In this document: piece after piece, positions 6,276-14,600 of the stretch
How positions within the stretch are numbered: position 1 is the stretch's first letter
How the letters are laid out: each line of letters begins with the position of its first letter
Origin: a bacterium
GTDB taxonomy: Bacteria; Zixibacteria; MSB-5A5; GN15; FEB-12
Reading direction: 5' to 3'
DNA: 14,928 bases
Assembly (NCBI GenBank): GCA_030612965.1
Contig: JAUWMW010000027.1
Coordinates: 1-14,928, forward strand
Position numbers and translations under genes: made by a program
Notes under the pieces: model-generated
Told to the model about the DNA's origin: nothing
Database searches by the model: none
The model's input: only the letters and a program-made list of their open reading frames with translations

Positions 6276-7554
6276 AACCATCAAGGTCGACTACCTGGCC
6301 CGTGTGGAAGGAGAGGGGAAGCTCTACGTCAAGATCAAGGACAACACGGTGGCTGATGTCCGCTTCAGTGTTTTCGAGCCCCCGCGATTCTTCGAAGCCT
6401 TGCTGCGTGGTCGAAGATTCACCGAAGCACCCGACATCACGTCTCGTATCTGCGGCATCTGTCCGGTCGCTTACCAGATGAGTTCGTCGCAGGCGATGGA
6501 ATCAGTCTGCGGTGTTACTGTCTCGGGACCGCTCCGAGACTTGCGAAGACTCATCTACTGCGGTGAATGGATTGAATCGCACGCGCTTCATATTTACATG
6601 CTCCATGCTCCCGACTTCCTGGGTTACGAAGATGCTATAACGATGGCCAAAGACCACCCGGATGTCGTCACTCAGGGGCTGAAACTCAAGAAAATCGGTA
6701 ACGATCTGATGGTGCTCCTCGGCGGCCGGGAAATCCACCCGGTGAACCCGCGCGTTGGCGGGTTCTACAAAGTCCCAACGAAAGAGGATATTCTCCGATT
6801 CGTCGAGCCTCTCGAGTGGGCGCTGGAGGCATCTCTTGAAACGGTCCGTTTTACCTCCACCCTGCCCTTCCCCGAGTTCGAGAGAGATTATGAGTTCGTG
6901 TCCTTGCGACATCCTGACGAGTACCCTATCACCGAAGGCAGAGTCGTCTCCAACAAGGGGATCGACATCAGTACCGACCAGTTCCTGGACACTTTTGAGG
7001 AGATCCACGTACCGCATTCGACCTCGCTACAGGCGAAAGTGAAAGAGCGAGACGACTACCTGGCCGGACCGATGGCTCGGTATTGCAACAATTTCGACCG
7101 ACTGCCGGAGGTGGCGCAAAAAGCAGCTAAGGAAGCCGGGCTGTCCGAAGTTTGCACGAACCCATTCAAGAGTATCATCGTGCGGAGTGTGGAGACTGTG
7201 TTCGCCTGCCACGAAGCGCTGAGGATCATCAAGGCGTATAAAGCTCCCGACAAGCCATATGTTGAAGTGCCACCCAAGGCCGGGGTCGGGCACGGATGCA
7301 CTGAGGCGCCACGGGGACTGCTCTACCATCGCTATGAGATCGACGACGCCGGGATCATCAAAGATGCCAGAATCATTCCTCCCACGTCGCAGAACCAGAA
7401 GGCCATGGAAGTAGACCTTCGTCAGTTCGTGCAGAAGAACCTCGATCTGACGGACGACAAACTTACCTGGCAGTGTGAGCAGGTGATACGCAACTACGAT
7501 CCCTGTATTTCCTGTTCGTGCCATTTCCTCAAACTCGATATCAAGCGGGATTGA
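6265..7554 (+). CDS. hydA: [NiFe] hydrogenase large (alpha) subunit, group 3b-like
   Basis: This 429-residue catalytic subunit holds the NiFe(CN)2CO site that splits or forms H2. Nickel ligands are in RICGICP (C63, C66) and in DPCISCSCH near the C-terminus (C414, C417). His420 is the expected protease cut point, leaving a nine-residue tail (FLKLDIKRD) to be removed during maturation. The N-terminal KVDYLARVEGEG is typical of large subunits. The residue four after C66, often His in [NiFe] enzymes, is Tyr70 here; related group 3 enzymes may share this. The start ATG 6265 has GGAG at 6251-6254. The frame is open upstream to 6172, but that stretch is a shadow inside hydD. Subgroup 3b is inferred from the hydBGDA gene set. 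Confidence 0.94.
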   Translation: MKSRTIKVDYLARVEGEGKLYVKIKDNTVADVRFSVFEPPRFFEALLRGRRFTEAPDITSRICGICPVAYQMSSSQAMESVCGVTVSGPLRDLRRLIYCGEWIESHALHIYMLHAPDFLGYEDAITMAKDHPDVVTQGLKLKKIGNDLMVLLGGREIHPVNPRVGGFYKVPTKEDILRFVEPLEWALEASLETVRFTSTLPFPEFERDYEFVSLRHPDEYPITEGRVVSNKGIDISTDQFLDTFEEIHVPHSTSLQAKVKERDDYLAGPMARYCNNFDRLPEVAQKAAKEAGLSEVCTNPFKSIIVRSVETVFACHEALRIIKAYKAPDKPYVEVPPKAGVGHGCTEAPRGLLYHRYEIDDAGIIKDARIIPPTSQNQKAMEVDLRQFVQKNLDLTDDKLTWQCEQVIRNYDPCISCSCHFLKLDIKRD

Positions 7555-7569
7555 AAAAGGACACGTTAG

Positions 7570-8067
7570 GTGGAAGAAAACTCCATAACGGTGGTCGGCA
7601 TCGGCAACGCCTACCGGTCGGATGATGGGATCGGCCTGTATGTCGCCAAACAGATTGAGAGCCTTGCCCTCAACGGCGTGAGAGTTGTTGAGGGAATCGG
7701 CGACGGCTTTGCTCTTATCGATGCCTGGGCCGACTCGGACCATACTTTTGTGATTGACTGCGCTTCCTCCGGAGCCCCTCCGGGTACGACGTATCACTTC
7801 GATGCCCTGTGCGAGTCTATCCCCTCCAACTTGTTCTCAGGGTTATCGACTCATTCGATTTCCGTCAACGAGGTCATCGAACTGGCCAGGGTTCTTGATC
7901 GGCTTCCTCATGGACTGATAGTGTACGGCATTGAGGGTAAGAGTTTCTCAGCCGGTATCGATCTGACCCCGGAGGTCCGGCAAGGCGCCAACAAGATCAT
8001 TGGACGTATCGTTGAGGATATCGACAATCTGACCAGACACAAAGTGACAGGTGATGACAATGCATGA
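7570..8067 (+). CDS. Hydrogenase maturation protease (HyaD/HybD/HycI family)
   Basis: This 165-residue endopeptidase is expected to clip the HydA C-terminal tail after nickel insertion. Family marks visible are VVGIGNAYRSDDGIG (first acidic nickel-sensing ligand), VIDCASSG (second Asp, near residue 60) and the THSISV segment with the conserved His. The length is normal for the family. It starts at GTG 7570 with AAAAAGGA at 7554-7561, 15 bases after the hydA stop, and overlaps hypA by 8 bases. Position directly behind hydA supports HydA as its substrate. The start residue is moderately certain; the family is clear. Confidence 0.92.
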   Translation: MEENSITVVGIGNAYRSDDGIGLYVAKQIESLALNGVRVVEGIGDGFALIDAWADSDHTFVIDCASSGAPPGTTYHFDALCESIPSNLFSGLSTHSISVNEVIELARVLDRLPHGLIVYGIEGKSFSAGIDLTPEVRQGANKIIGRIVEDIDNLTRHKVTGDDNA

Positions 8068-8326
8068 ATCTTCACTTCTAAAGGACCTGCTGAGCAAGGT
8101 CAAAACCATCGCCGAAGAAAACGGAGCCGACAAAGTAATCGGGGTCAAAGTGAAACTTGGCGCCCTGGCCCAGATCTCACCTGATCACCTCCGCGAGCAT
8201 TTCGATATGGCCGTGACCGGCACGGTGGCGGAAGGTGCGAGGCTCGATGTCGAGGTTCTTCAGGACAACTTTGACCCTCATGCTCAGGACATAATTCTGG
8301 ATAGCGTCGAAGTGGCGGAAGGGTGA
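8060..8326 (+). CDS. hypA: Short HypA-like nickel chaperone lacking the zinc ribbon
   Basis: This 88-residue protein matches the HypA/HybF nickel-insertion chaperone but is about 25-30 residues shorter than usual. It begins M-H-E, the nickel-binding start of HypA, which fixes the start at ATG 8060 rather than 8051 or 8054. Then come a helix (SSLLKDLLSKVKTIAEE), VIGVKVKLGALAQISPDHL and the conserved FDMAVTGTVAEGARLDVE. In ordinary HypA a zinc ribbon with two CxxC pairs follows; here there is no Cys at all. The chain goes directly through LQDNFDPHAQ to IILDSVEVAEG, which resembles the normal final beta strand. The loss looks like a clean internal deletion, not a frameshift. It could still bind nickel through His2. 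It sits between the protease and hypF. Confidence 0.85.
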   Translation: MHESSLLKDLLSKVKTIAEENGADKVIGVKVKLGALAQISPDHLREHFDMAVTGTVAEGARLDVEVLQDNFDPHAQDIILDSVEVAEG

Positions 8327-8333
8327 AGGACTT

Positions 8334-10691
8334 TTGGCGCCAAAGGTTGCTAATGTAACCGAGATTGATCAGCCCTCACGATTGCGTCTCGGTATCAGAG
8401 GAACGGTACAGGGCGTTGGTTTCCGTCCTTTTATCTATCGGCTGGCCAACGACCTTGATCTCAACGGCTGGGTCAGGAACTCACTGGGAGGGGTACAGGT
8501 TGAACTTGAGGGTGGCAAGAACAGACTCCGACAGTTCCTCGATCGCATCGTAGCTGAACAACCGTCTCTGGCCCATATTGATGACATGAAAGTTGACAAC
8601 CTTACGCCTGTCGGCTACCCAGGTTTCAGCGTTCGAGAGAGTGACCGCAACGGCGAAACTGACGCCGTGATCCTTCCGGACATCGCAACCTGCCGGGAAT
8701 GCCGGGAGGAAATCTTCGATCCTGCCAACCGTCGCTACCGATACCCGTTCACAAACTGCACCAACTGCGGACCGCGTTACTCCATCGTAGAATCGCTCCC
8801 CTATGACCGCGCCAACACGACTATGCGACGGTTCAGTATGTGTGACGAATGTCGTCGGGAATACGAAGACCCGAAAAACCGACGTTTCCATGCGCAACCG
8901 AACGGATGTCCAAAGTGCGGCCCGCATCTCGAGTTGTGGGACAAAGCGGGCAAAACGTTAGCCGGCCGTGAGCAGGCTCTGAGCCAGGCCTGTGACTTGA
9001 TACGGACGGGCGGGATACTGGCCCTGAAGGGACTGGGCGGTTTTCAACTCATTGTCGATGCCACCAACGACGACGCCGTGCGCCGTCTGAGAGATCGAAA
9101 GAACCGACCGGAAAAACCGTTCGCGCTGATGTATCCGGACCTGCCGTCGGTTGAGAACGACTGTGAACTGACAACAACTGAGAAGGTTGTCCTTACCTCC
9201 TGCGCCTCGCCGATAGTGCTGCTGAAACGGAAGCCTTATGCAGAAACCACTCAGGGCAACGTCTCGCATCTGGTTGCTCCCGACAATCCATACCTGGGAA
9301 TCATGCTACCTTACACTCCTCTGCACCATTTGCTGATGGCTGACCTGGGTGGTCCCATCGTGGCCACCAGCGGCAACATGTCGGACGAGCCGATCTGCAT
9401 CGATGAGCGCGATGCTCTCGCCCGGCTTCACAGAGTCGCCGATCTATTTCTGGTGCATGACCGTCCCATAGCGCAGCACGTGGATGACTCGATTGTCCGG
9501 GTCATTGCTGATCGTCCGGTCGTACTTCGCAGCGCCCGCGGATATGCTCCCACAGTGATTGATCTGCCCGAACCTGTGTCGGACTGCCTGGCGGTGGGTG
9601 CTCAACTCAAGAACGCAATCGGTATAACCAAAGGAAGGCGCGTTCTTGTCAGTCAGCATATCGGTGACCTGGACAGCAAGCTCACTTTCGACACCTTGGG
9701 CACTACAGCCGGGTCACTGATGTCCATGTATGATGTGAATCCGGACCGAGTGGTCTGTGATCAGCATCCTGACTATCAGTCCACCCGGTTTGCATACACC
9801 TTTGATGCCCCACGGGTGACGGTTCAGCACCACTACGCGCACGTTTTGTCTTCTATGGCGGAACATGGTCTGGAGCCGCCACTGCTCGGTGTCGCTTTTG
9901 ACGGCACTGGGCTTGGCACCGATGGTACTATCTGGGGCGGTGAGTTTTTGAGAATCAGCGACAACTCCTTTGAGCGAGTCGCACATCTGCGATGCTTTCG
10001 CCTGCCCGGTGGCGATGCTGCTATCCGTGAACCACGCCGTTCGGCTCTGGGCTTATTGTATAAGGTCTTTGGTGATGCCGCGGTATTGATGGATGACCTG
10101 TCACTGGTCAGGTCTTTCAGAAAGTCGGAGCTAAAGACCATCAAGAAAATGCTTGGCAGGGAAATCAATTCACCTCTCACTTCGAGCGCCGGTCGCCTCT
10201 TTGATGCTATCGCATCCCTTGTTGGATTGTGTCACAAAATGAGTTTTGAAGGTCAGGCCGCGATGAAGCTGGAATTTGCCGCCTTGAATAACCGGTCGGC
10301 GGATACCTATGAGTTTGACCTGGATACATCAACCTCACCATTCGTCATCGACTGGGAGCCTATGTTGTGTCAAATCCTCACTGATTTGCGGTCCTCAGTA
10401 ACCCCGGCCATGATTGCAGCAAAGTTCCATCAGACCCTTGCAGAGATGATAGCCACAGTTGCTTCCAGGATCGGAGAGCGCAAGATCGTGCTCACCGGCG
10501 GTTGTTTCCAGAATAGATACCTCACCGAGCGCGCCTTGGCGACCCTCGAACATCATGGCTTTGAAGTGTACTTGCACGAGCGGGTGCCACCCAACGACGG
10601 CGGTATAGCGCTCGGTCAGATCATGGCGGCTTGCCGCCCCCAACACAAAGGTGACAAAAATGTGTCTGGCGATTCCCGGCAGAATAGTTGA
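8334..10691 (+). CDS. hypF: Carbamoyltransferase HypF
   Basis: This 785-residue protein makes the thiocarboxamide on HypE that becomes the cyanide ligands of the NiFe site, using carbamoyl phosphate and ATP. Domains in order: acylphosphatase-like (GIRGTVQGVGFRPFIY, about 20-35), two zinc-finger units (CRECREE...NCTNCG, then CDECRRE...GCPKCG, about 122-202), a YrdC-like nucleotide-binding domain (about 210-390), and a Kae1/TobZ-like domain with VQHHYAH near 497-503, GTGLGTDGTIWGGE and GGCFQN. The length is normal and no break is seen. TTG 8334 is the most upstream usable start, 7 bases after hypA; GAAGGA at 8325-8330 is rather close to it, and no ATG or GTG precedes the acylphosphatase motif. 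The 3' end overlaps hypC by 32 bases. Confidence 0.96.
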   Translation: MAPKVANVTEIDQPSRLRLGIRGTVQGVGFRPFIYRLANDLDLNGWVRNSLGGVQVELEGGKNRLRQFLDRIVAEQPSLAHIDDMKVDNLTPVGYPGFSVRESDRNGETDAVILPDIATCRECREEIFDPANRRYRYPFTNCTNCGPRYSIVESLPYDRANTTMRRFSMCDECRREYEDPKNRRFHAQPNGCPKCGPHLELWDKAGKTLAGREQALSQACDLIRTGGILALKGLGGFQLIVDATNDDAVRRLRDRKNRPEKPFALMYPDLPSVENDCELTTTEKVVLTSCASPIVLLKRKPYAETTQGNVSHLVAPDNPYLGIMLPYTPLHHLLMADLGGPIVATSGNMSDEPICIDERDALARLHRVADLFLVHDRPIAQHVDDSIVRVIADRPVVLRSARGYAPTVIDLPEPVSDCLAVGAQLKNAIGITKGRRVLVSQHIGDLDSKLTFDTLGTTAGSLMSMYDVNPDRVVCDQHPDYQSTRFAYTFDAPRVTVQHHYAHVLSSMAEHGLEPPLLGVAFDGTGLGTDGTIWGGEFLRISDNSFERVAHLRCFRLPGGDAAIREPRRSALGLLYKVFGDAAVLMDDLSLVRSFRKSELKTIKKMLGREINSPLTSSAGRLFDAIASLVGLCHKMSFEGQAAMKLEFAALNNRSADTYEFDLDTSTSPFVIDWEPMLCQILTDLRSSVTPAMIAAKFHQTLAEMIATVASRIGERKIVLTGGCFQNRYLTERALATLEHHGFEVYLHERVPPNDGGIALGQIMAACRPQHKGDKNVSGDSRQNS

Positions 10692-10914
10692 CATAACAAA
10701 CGACGCTCCTCTCACGCGGTCGGGGCGAGTCAGTTTCGGCGGCATCGTGAGGAATGTGAATCTGTCGGCGGCGCCGGAAGCAACGGTAGGCGATTATGTC
10801 CTTATACATGCCGGCTTCGCCATCGGCGCCATTGACCCCGATGAAGCGGCCAAAACTCTTGAGTATATCGGTCAATTGGAACTCCCGAGAACCGGGAGAG
10901 AGGGCGGTCGATGA
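10660..10914 (+). CDS. hypC: Hydrogenase assembly chaperone HypC
   Basis: This 84-residue HypC/HybG chaperone carries the Fe(CN)2CO unit between HypD and the hydrogenase large subunit. It begins MCLAIPGRIVDI; Cys2 is the essential residue exposed after Met removal, so ATG 10660 is the start even though the frame is open from GTG 10651. The later H-x-GFAI (HAGFAIGAIDPDEA) is conserved in the family. The gene begins inside hypF (32-base overlap) and shares an ATGA overlap with hypD, so translation is coupled at both ends. Confidence 0.95.
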   Translation: MCLAIPGRIVDITNDAPLTRSGRVSFGGIVRNVNLSAAPEATVGDYVLIHAGFAIGAIDPDEAAKTLEYIGQLELPRTGREGGR

Positions 10915-12035
10915 AGTTCCTGGATGATTACCGTGATCCCGCCGCCGCCGCGCGACTTGCCGGAGCTATCCTTAAGGTCGGCGCCGGCCACTGGAAGGTA
11001 ATGGAAGTATGTGGTGGGCAGACTCATGCCATCGTAAGAAACGGCATCGACCGGAAGCTGGCCAACAAGGTCACCCTTCTGCACGGCCCCGGCTGCCCGG
11101 TATGTGTCACCTCGACTGACTTGATCGACAAAGCCATAGCACTGGCCTCACGTGAGGATGTCATCTTCTGTTCGTTTGGAGATATGCTGCGCGTTCGCGG
11201 CAGCGAGCAGGACTTGCTGTCCGTCAAAGCACAGGGGGGTGACGTTCGCACGCTTTACTCGCCGCTGGATTGTCTCGAGATCGCGCGCGAGCATCCTGAC
11301 AAGCAAGTAGTTTTCTTCGCGATTGGGTTTGAGACTACAGCTCCCGTGAACGCCTCGGTAGTATATCAGGCATACCAACAGGGCGTCCGCAACTTCTCGA
11401 TCTTGTGCGCCCAGGTTCTTATCCCGCCTGCTATTGCAGCTATTCTGGACTCTCCCGAGTGTCAGGTGCAAGCCTTGCTGGCGCCCGGCCATGTTTGCAG
11501 CGTGATGGGATGTTCTGAGTATGAGCAACTCTGTTCTCGGTTTCATCTTCCGATCATCGTCACCGGGTTTGAGCCGGTTGATATTCTTCAGGGCATTCAC
11601 ATGGCGGTAGCGCAGTTGGAGCAGGGTCATGCCAAACTCGAAAACCAGTATGCGAGGGCTGTCAAACCTGATGGCAATAAAGTGGCGCGGGATATGATGG
11701 ATCGTGTCTTCCGTGTCGTCGATCGCGCCTGGCGCGGTTTTGGTGTCATACCAAAAGGCGGTTTGTCCCTTCGTAGCGAGTTCGTTGAGTTTGATGCCGA
11801 GAAACGATTCGAATTGATGGCTCGTCCGGCTGAAGACAGTTCAGTGTGCATAAGCAGTCTAATCCTTCAGGGGATCAAGAAGCCGTGCGACTGCCCTGCC
11901 TTCGCTGGAGGTTGCACGCCCGAGCGACCTCTGGGTGCTCCCATGATATCATCCGAGGGCGCCTGTGCAGCGTACTACCGTTACAGTCGTCAAAGCGAGA
12001 ATTCTGGGCGTATGAAAGCGAGTAAAAGCCAATGA
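10911..12035 (+). CDS. hypD: Hydrogenase formation protein HypD
   Basis: This 374-residue iron-sulfur scaffold is where, with HypC, the Fe(CN)2CO cofactor is assembled. Motifs in order: MEVCGGQTHAIVRNGI (Cys near 38), LLHGPGCPVCVT, FAIGFETTAP, APGHVCSVMG, VTGFEPVDILQGI, and the C-terminal [4Fe-4S] region with PCDCPAFAGGC and SEGACAAYY. The length is standard. It starts with an ATGA overlap on hypC and ends with an ATGA overlap on hypE. All expected conserved cysteines appear to be in place. Confidence 0.96.
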   Translation: MKFLDDYRDPAAAARLAGAILKVGAGHWKVMEVCGGQTHAIVRNGIDRKLANKVTLLHGPGCPVCVTSTDLIDKAIALASREDVIFCSFGDMLRVRGSEQDLLSVKAQGGDVRTLYSPLDCLEIAREHPDKQVVFFAIGFETTAPVNASVVYQAYQQGVRNFSILCAQVLIPPAIAAILDSPECQVQALLAPGHVCSVMGCSEYEQLCSRFHLPIIVTGFEPVDILQGIHMAVAQLEQGHAKLENQYARAVKPDGNKVARDMMDRVFRVVDRAWRGFGVIPKGGLSLRSEFVEFDAEKRFELMARPAEDSSVCISSLILQGIKKPCDCPAFAGGCTPERPLGAPMISSEGACAAYYRYSRQSENSGRMKASKSQ

Positions 12036-13087
12036 AACCATCCGGCGATTCAAGCCCGGTTTGTCGGTTCCCCCTGACGGAGCATCCGCACATCTCTATG
12101 GCTCACGGCGGCGGTGGCAGGTTGATGCACCAGCTCGTACACGACATGTTTGCTCCTCTGTTCGAGAGTCCGGACTCGGAATCGCAACACGACGGAGCGC
12201 TTCTCAACATAACAGGAACCCAGCTTGCTTTCACCACCGATTCTTATGTCGTCGATCCCATCTTCTTCTCCGGTGGAGACATCGGGACATTGGCTGTCTA
12301 TGGCACGGTTAACGATCTTGCCATGTGCGGGGCAAAGCCTCTGTATCTGTGCGCGTCATTTATCCTTGAGGAAGGCTTCCCCACCGAATCACTGTGGCGA
12401 ATAGCTCTCTCGATGCGGCAGGCGGCGCTCCAGTCCGGGGTGCGGATTGTAACCGGTGATACCAAGGTCGTCGATCACGGCCGGGGTCATGGTGTATTCA
12501 TTACCACCGCGGGGGTTGGCGCCGTGAACCATAACCTCCGGATCGGTCCGGGTTCCCTCAGAGCGGGAGACGTGGTCATTCTCAGTGGCGACATCGGCCG
12601 ACACGGCATTGCCGTCATGGCCCAGCGTGAGGGGTTGTCGTTCGAAACGACGATAGAGAGCGACTGTGCCCCTCTGTCGGCGGCGGTTATGCAGCTTATC
12701 GAGGCGGGGATCGAAATTCACTGCCTGCGTGACCTGACCAGGGGAGGTATGGCTACAGCGCTGGTGGAGATCGCTGAGTCGTCCGGCCTGCACATCGGTA
12801 TCGACGAAAGCAAAGTGCCCGTTTGCGATGATGTGCGCGGGGCATGTGAACTACTTGGTCTTGATCCAATGTATGTGGCCAACGAAGGGCGTTTTATTGT
12901 CATCGTCCCGGCATCCGACGCGGACAGGACTGCAGCGATTCTGGCAACCTGTTTCCCCGGCCTCGGCTCCACGATTGTGGGCGAAGTAACCGACCGGGAG
13001 GCCGGTGTTGTTACCATGAGAAGTATCATCGGCGTCGAACGAATGGTGGACATGCACAGCGGCGAGCAACTGCCGAGAATATGTTGA
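12032..13087 (+). CDS. hypE: Carbamoyl-phosphate-derived dehydratase HypE
   Basis: This 351-residue PurM-like ATP-dependent enzyme dehydrates the thiocarboxamide on its own C-terminal Cys to thiocyanate and donates cyanide to HypC-HypD. It shows SMAHGGGGRLMHQLV near the N-terminus, the TDSYVVDPIFFSGGDIGTLA stretch, GTVNDLAMCGAKP, TGDTKVVD, a DLTRGGMA motif and the required end PRIC with Cys351 as last residue. The N-terminal extension of about 20 residues before SMAHGGGG is slightly long. It is the last maturation gene here; no hypB follows. The ATGA overlap couples it to hypD. Confidence 0.95.
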   Translation: MKPSGDSSPVCRFPLTEHPHISMAHGGGGRLMHQLVHDMFAPLFESPDSESQHDGALLNITGTQLAFTTDSYVVDPIFFSGGDIGTLAVYGTVNDLAMCGAKPLYLCASFILEEGFPTESLWRIALSMRQAALQSGVRIVTGDTKVVDHGRGHGVFITTAGVGAVNHNLRIGPGSLRAGDVVILSGDIGRHGIAVMAQREGLSFETTIESDCAPLSAAVMQLIEAGIEIHCLRDLTRGGMATALVEIAESSGLHIGIDESKVPVCDDVRGACELLGLDPMYVANEGRFIVIVPASDADRTAAILATCFPGLGSTIVGEVTDREAGVVTMRSIIGVERMVDMHSGEQLPRIC

Positions 13088-13090
13088 ATG

Positions 13091-13156
13091 AGGTTAAAGG
13101 CCCGGGGGGACACTCGGACCCCTTGAACGGAACCATGAGTGAAAGGTAGGTTAAAG
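13091..13156 (+). repeat. Pair of 9-bp direct repeats between hypE and the DsrC-like genes
   Basis: AGGTTAAAG occurs at 13091-13099 and again at 13148-13156, 57 bases apart, inside the 73-base gap after hypE. The second copy overlaps the probable ribosome-binding site (AGG at 13148-13150) of the next gene. A G-run at 13104-13109 faces CCCC at 13119-13122 and could form a small stem. The repeats are exact; they may be chance, a regulator site, or a duplication scar. Confidence 0.35.
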
Positions 13157-13160
13157 CTGT

Positions 13161-13853
13161 ATGGCCAAACAAGACAGCGAGGCGACCTCGGGCGCCATGA
13201 GATATTTTCGACATGGCGGCAGGAAATACAAGGTGGACTCCAAGGGCTTCCTCATGGATCCGAACGATTGGGATAAGAACTTCGCCGAGGGGATGGCTCC
13301 CGGCATCGGTATCACAGATGGACTGACGAGTCAGCACTGGCAAGTGATCTCTTTCCTGCGCAGTTCCTTTGAGTCCATGAACATATGCCCTCTTGTATAC
13401 GTGGCCTGCAGAGAGAATGATCTCGGGCTCGGTGATATCAAACGGCTTTTCCCGGCTGGCTATCTGCGGGGGGCGTGCAAGTTAGCGGGCGTTAGCCACC
13501 GGGAAGCCTATCTGAAATATGTCTGGCAGGAACACAACTTCCAGCATCACCTGTCCCGGTACCGAAACAGTTCATACGAGATTGACGATCTGGGTTTTCT
13601 GATCAACCCGGACGACTGGGACGAGAACTTTGCCCTCCGTCAGGCATACGAAATGGGTATGCCGAATCTGCTTACAGACAAGCACTGGCAGATCATACGC
13701 TTTCTACGAGACAGGTACCGAATAACCGGGGAGGTTCCCACGATATATGAAACCTGTGAAGTCAATCGTCTCAAATTGGAGGATCTGGAGCGACTTTTCC
13801 CTGATGGTTACCATCGAGGTGCAGTCAAAATCGCCGGTCTGAGGGCCAGATGA
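13161..13853 (+). CDS. Tandem double-domain DsrC/TusE-like protein (copy B)
   Basis: This 230-residue paralogue of the 1071-1727 protein has two DsrC-like domains, about residues 20-118 and 137-230. The N half has RGACKLAG with C106 at the DsrC CysB position, plus C76 and C83 (C-x6-C around P-L-V-Y). The C half has GAVKIAG (Val222 at CysB), C199 in the ETC motif, and ends RAR without a terminal Cys. An N-terminal extension of about 12 residues (from M1 to M13) is not shared with the other copies; Met13 at 13197 is an alternative start but lacks a ribosome-binding site. The C half resembles the C halves of copies A and C more than its own N half, so the two-domain form is older than the gene copies. 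It probably shares a transcript with hypE. Its function is not established. Confidence 0.85.
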   Translation: MAKQDSEATSGAMRYFRHGGRKYKVDSKGFLMDPNDWDKNFAEGMAPGIGITDGLTSQHWQVISFLRSSFESMNICPLVYVACRENDLGLGDIKRLFPAGYLRGACKLAGVSHREAYLKYVWQEHNFQHHLSRYRNSSYEIDDLGFLINPDDWDENFALRQAYEMGMPNLLTDKHWQIIRFLRDRYRITGEVPTIYETCEVNRLKLEDLERLFPDGYHRGAVKIAGLRAR

Positions 13854-13874
13854 TCCAACTCTCATCGTGTTGGA
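13854..13874 (+). other. 6-bp stem-loop directly after copy B
   Basis: TCCAAC (13854-13859) and GTTGGA (13869-13874) pair perfectly around a 9-base loop, beginning at the first base after the stop of copy B. No T-run follows. It could slow 3' decay or modulate read-through to copy C. Confidence 0.35.
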
Positions 13875-13931
13875 CCCGAGCTAATGACCGTCAGGCTGTA
13901 ATAAATCGGTTATGAGAACCAAGGAGTGAAC

Positions 13932-14594
13932 ATGGGTACTTTCACTTACAAGAGTAAGAGCTACGAGATGGATAATAAGGGGCACCTGTTGATCTTCGAT
14001 TCCTGGGATGAAGATTTCGCAGAAGGCCTATCCGCGCAGCTCAAGATTCCCGGTGGCCTGACAAAGGAGCACTGGGACGTCATCCGCTATATTCGTGAGA
14101 CCTTTGAGGATACCGGCAAGTGTCCATCGGTCTATGATACCTGTCGCATGGGGGGTATTCTGCGACTAAAAGACCTGAGGAGGCTCTTCCCGACCGGGTA
14201 TCTCAGAGGCGCCTGCAAGTTGGCCGGCATCACTTACAAGGAGGGTTATCTGGGGCAGGCGTATTATCCGCCGGCAGCAATGGACCTTAACTTGATATCC
14301 GCTGACAAGACCTACGAGACGGACGTGCGCGGGTTTCTTGTGCATCCTGATGAGTGGGACGAGCAATACGCCACATTCAGGGCCTACGATATGAAAATAC
14401 CCGGCGGGAAACTGACGGAGAAACACTGGAAGGTCATACGATACCTGCGAGAAAGCTGGGAGAAGAACAACGCCGTCCCAATGGTTTATGAAACCTGCGA
14501 TGCAACTGGAATCCAGTTGGAGGAACTTGAACTGTTGTTCCCCGATGGCTACCACCGGGGTGCCGTCAAAATCGCCGGTCTGAGGGTCAGGTAG
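13932..14594 (+). CDS. Tandem double-domain DsrC/TusE-like protein (copy C)
   Basis: This 220-residue third paralogue has domains at about residues 8-106 and 125-220. N half: C64 and C71 (C-P-S-V-Y-D-T-C) and C95 in RGACKLAG. C half: Val212 in GAVKIAG, C189 in ETC, ending RVR with no C-terminal Cys. So it has the same cysteine plan as copies A and B, and lacks the extra C148 of copy A. ATG 13932 is chosen because AAGGAG at 13921-13926 lies 5 bases upstream; the open frame from GTG 13926 starts inside that site. The bases after the stop share CTCTCATCG with copy B at the same offset, which points to a gene duplication that included the 3' flank. No dsrAB, dsrEFH or tusBCD genes are near. Confidence 0.86.
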   Translation: MGTFTYKSKSYEMDNKGHLLIFDSWDEDFAEGLSAQLKIPGGLTKEHWDVIRYIRETFEDTGKCPSVYDTCRMGGILRLKDLRRLFPTGYLRGACKLAGITYKEGYLGQAYYPPAAMDLNLISADKTYETDVRGFLVHPDEWDEQYATFRAYDMKIPGGKLTEKHWKVIRYLRESWEKNNAVPMVYETCDATGIQLEELELLFPDGYHRGAVKIAGLRVR

Positions 14595-14600
14595 CCCGGC

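Noticed and set aside
7027..7797. 256-residue frame on the - strand
   Set aside because: It lies opposite hydA and the protease gene, which are both certain; it has no recognisable motif and is a shadow.
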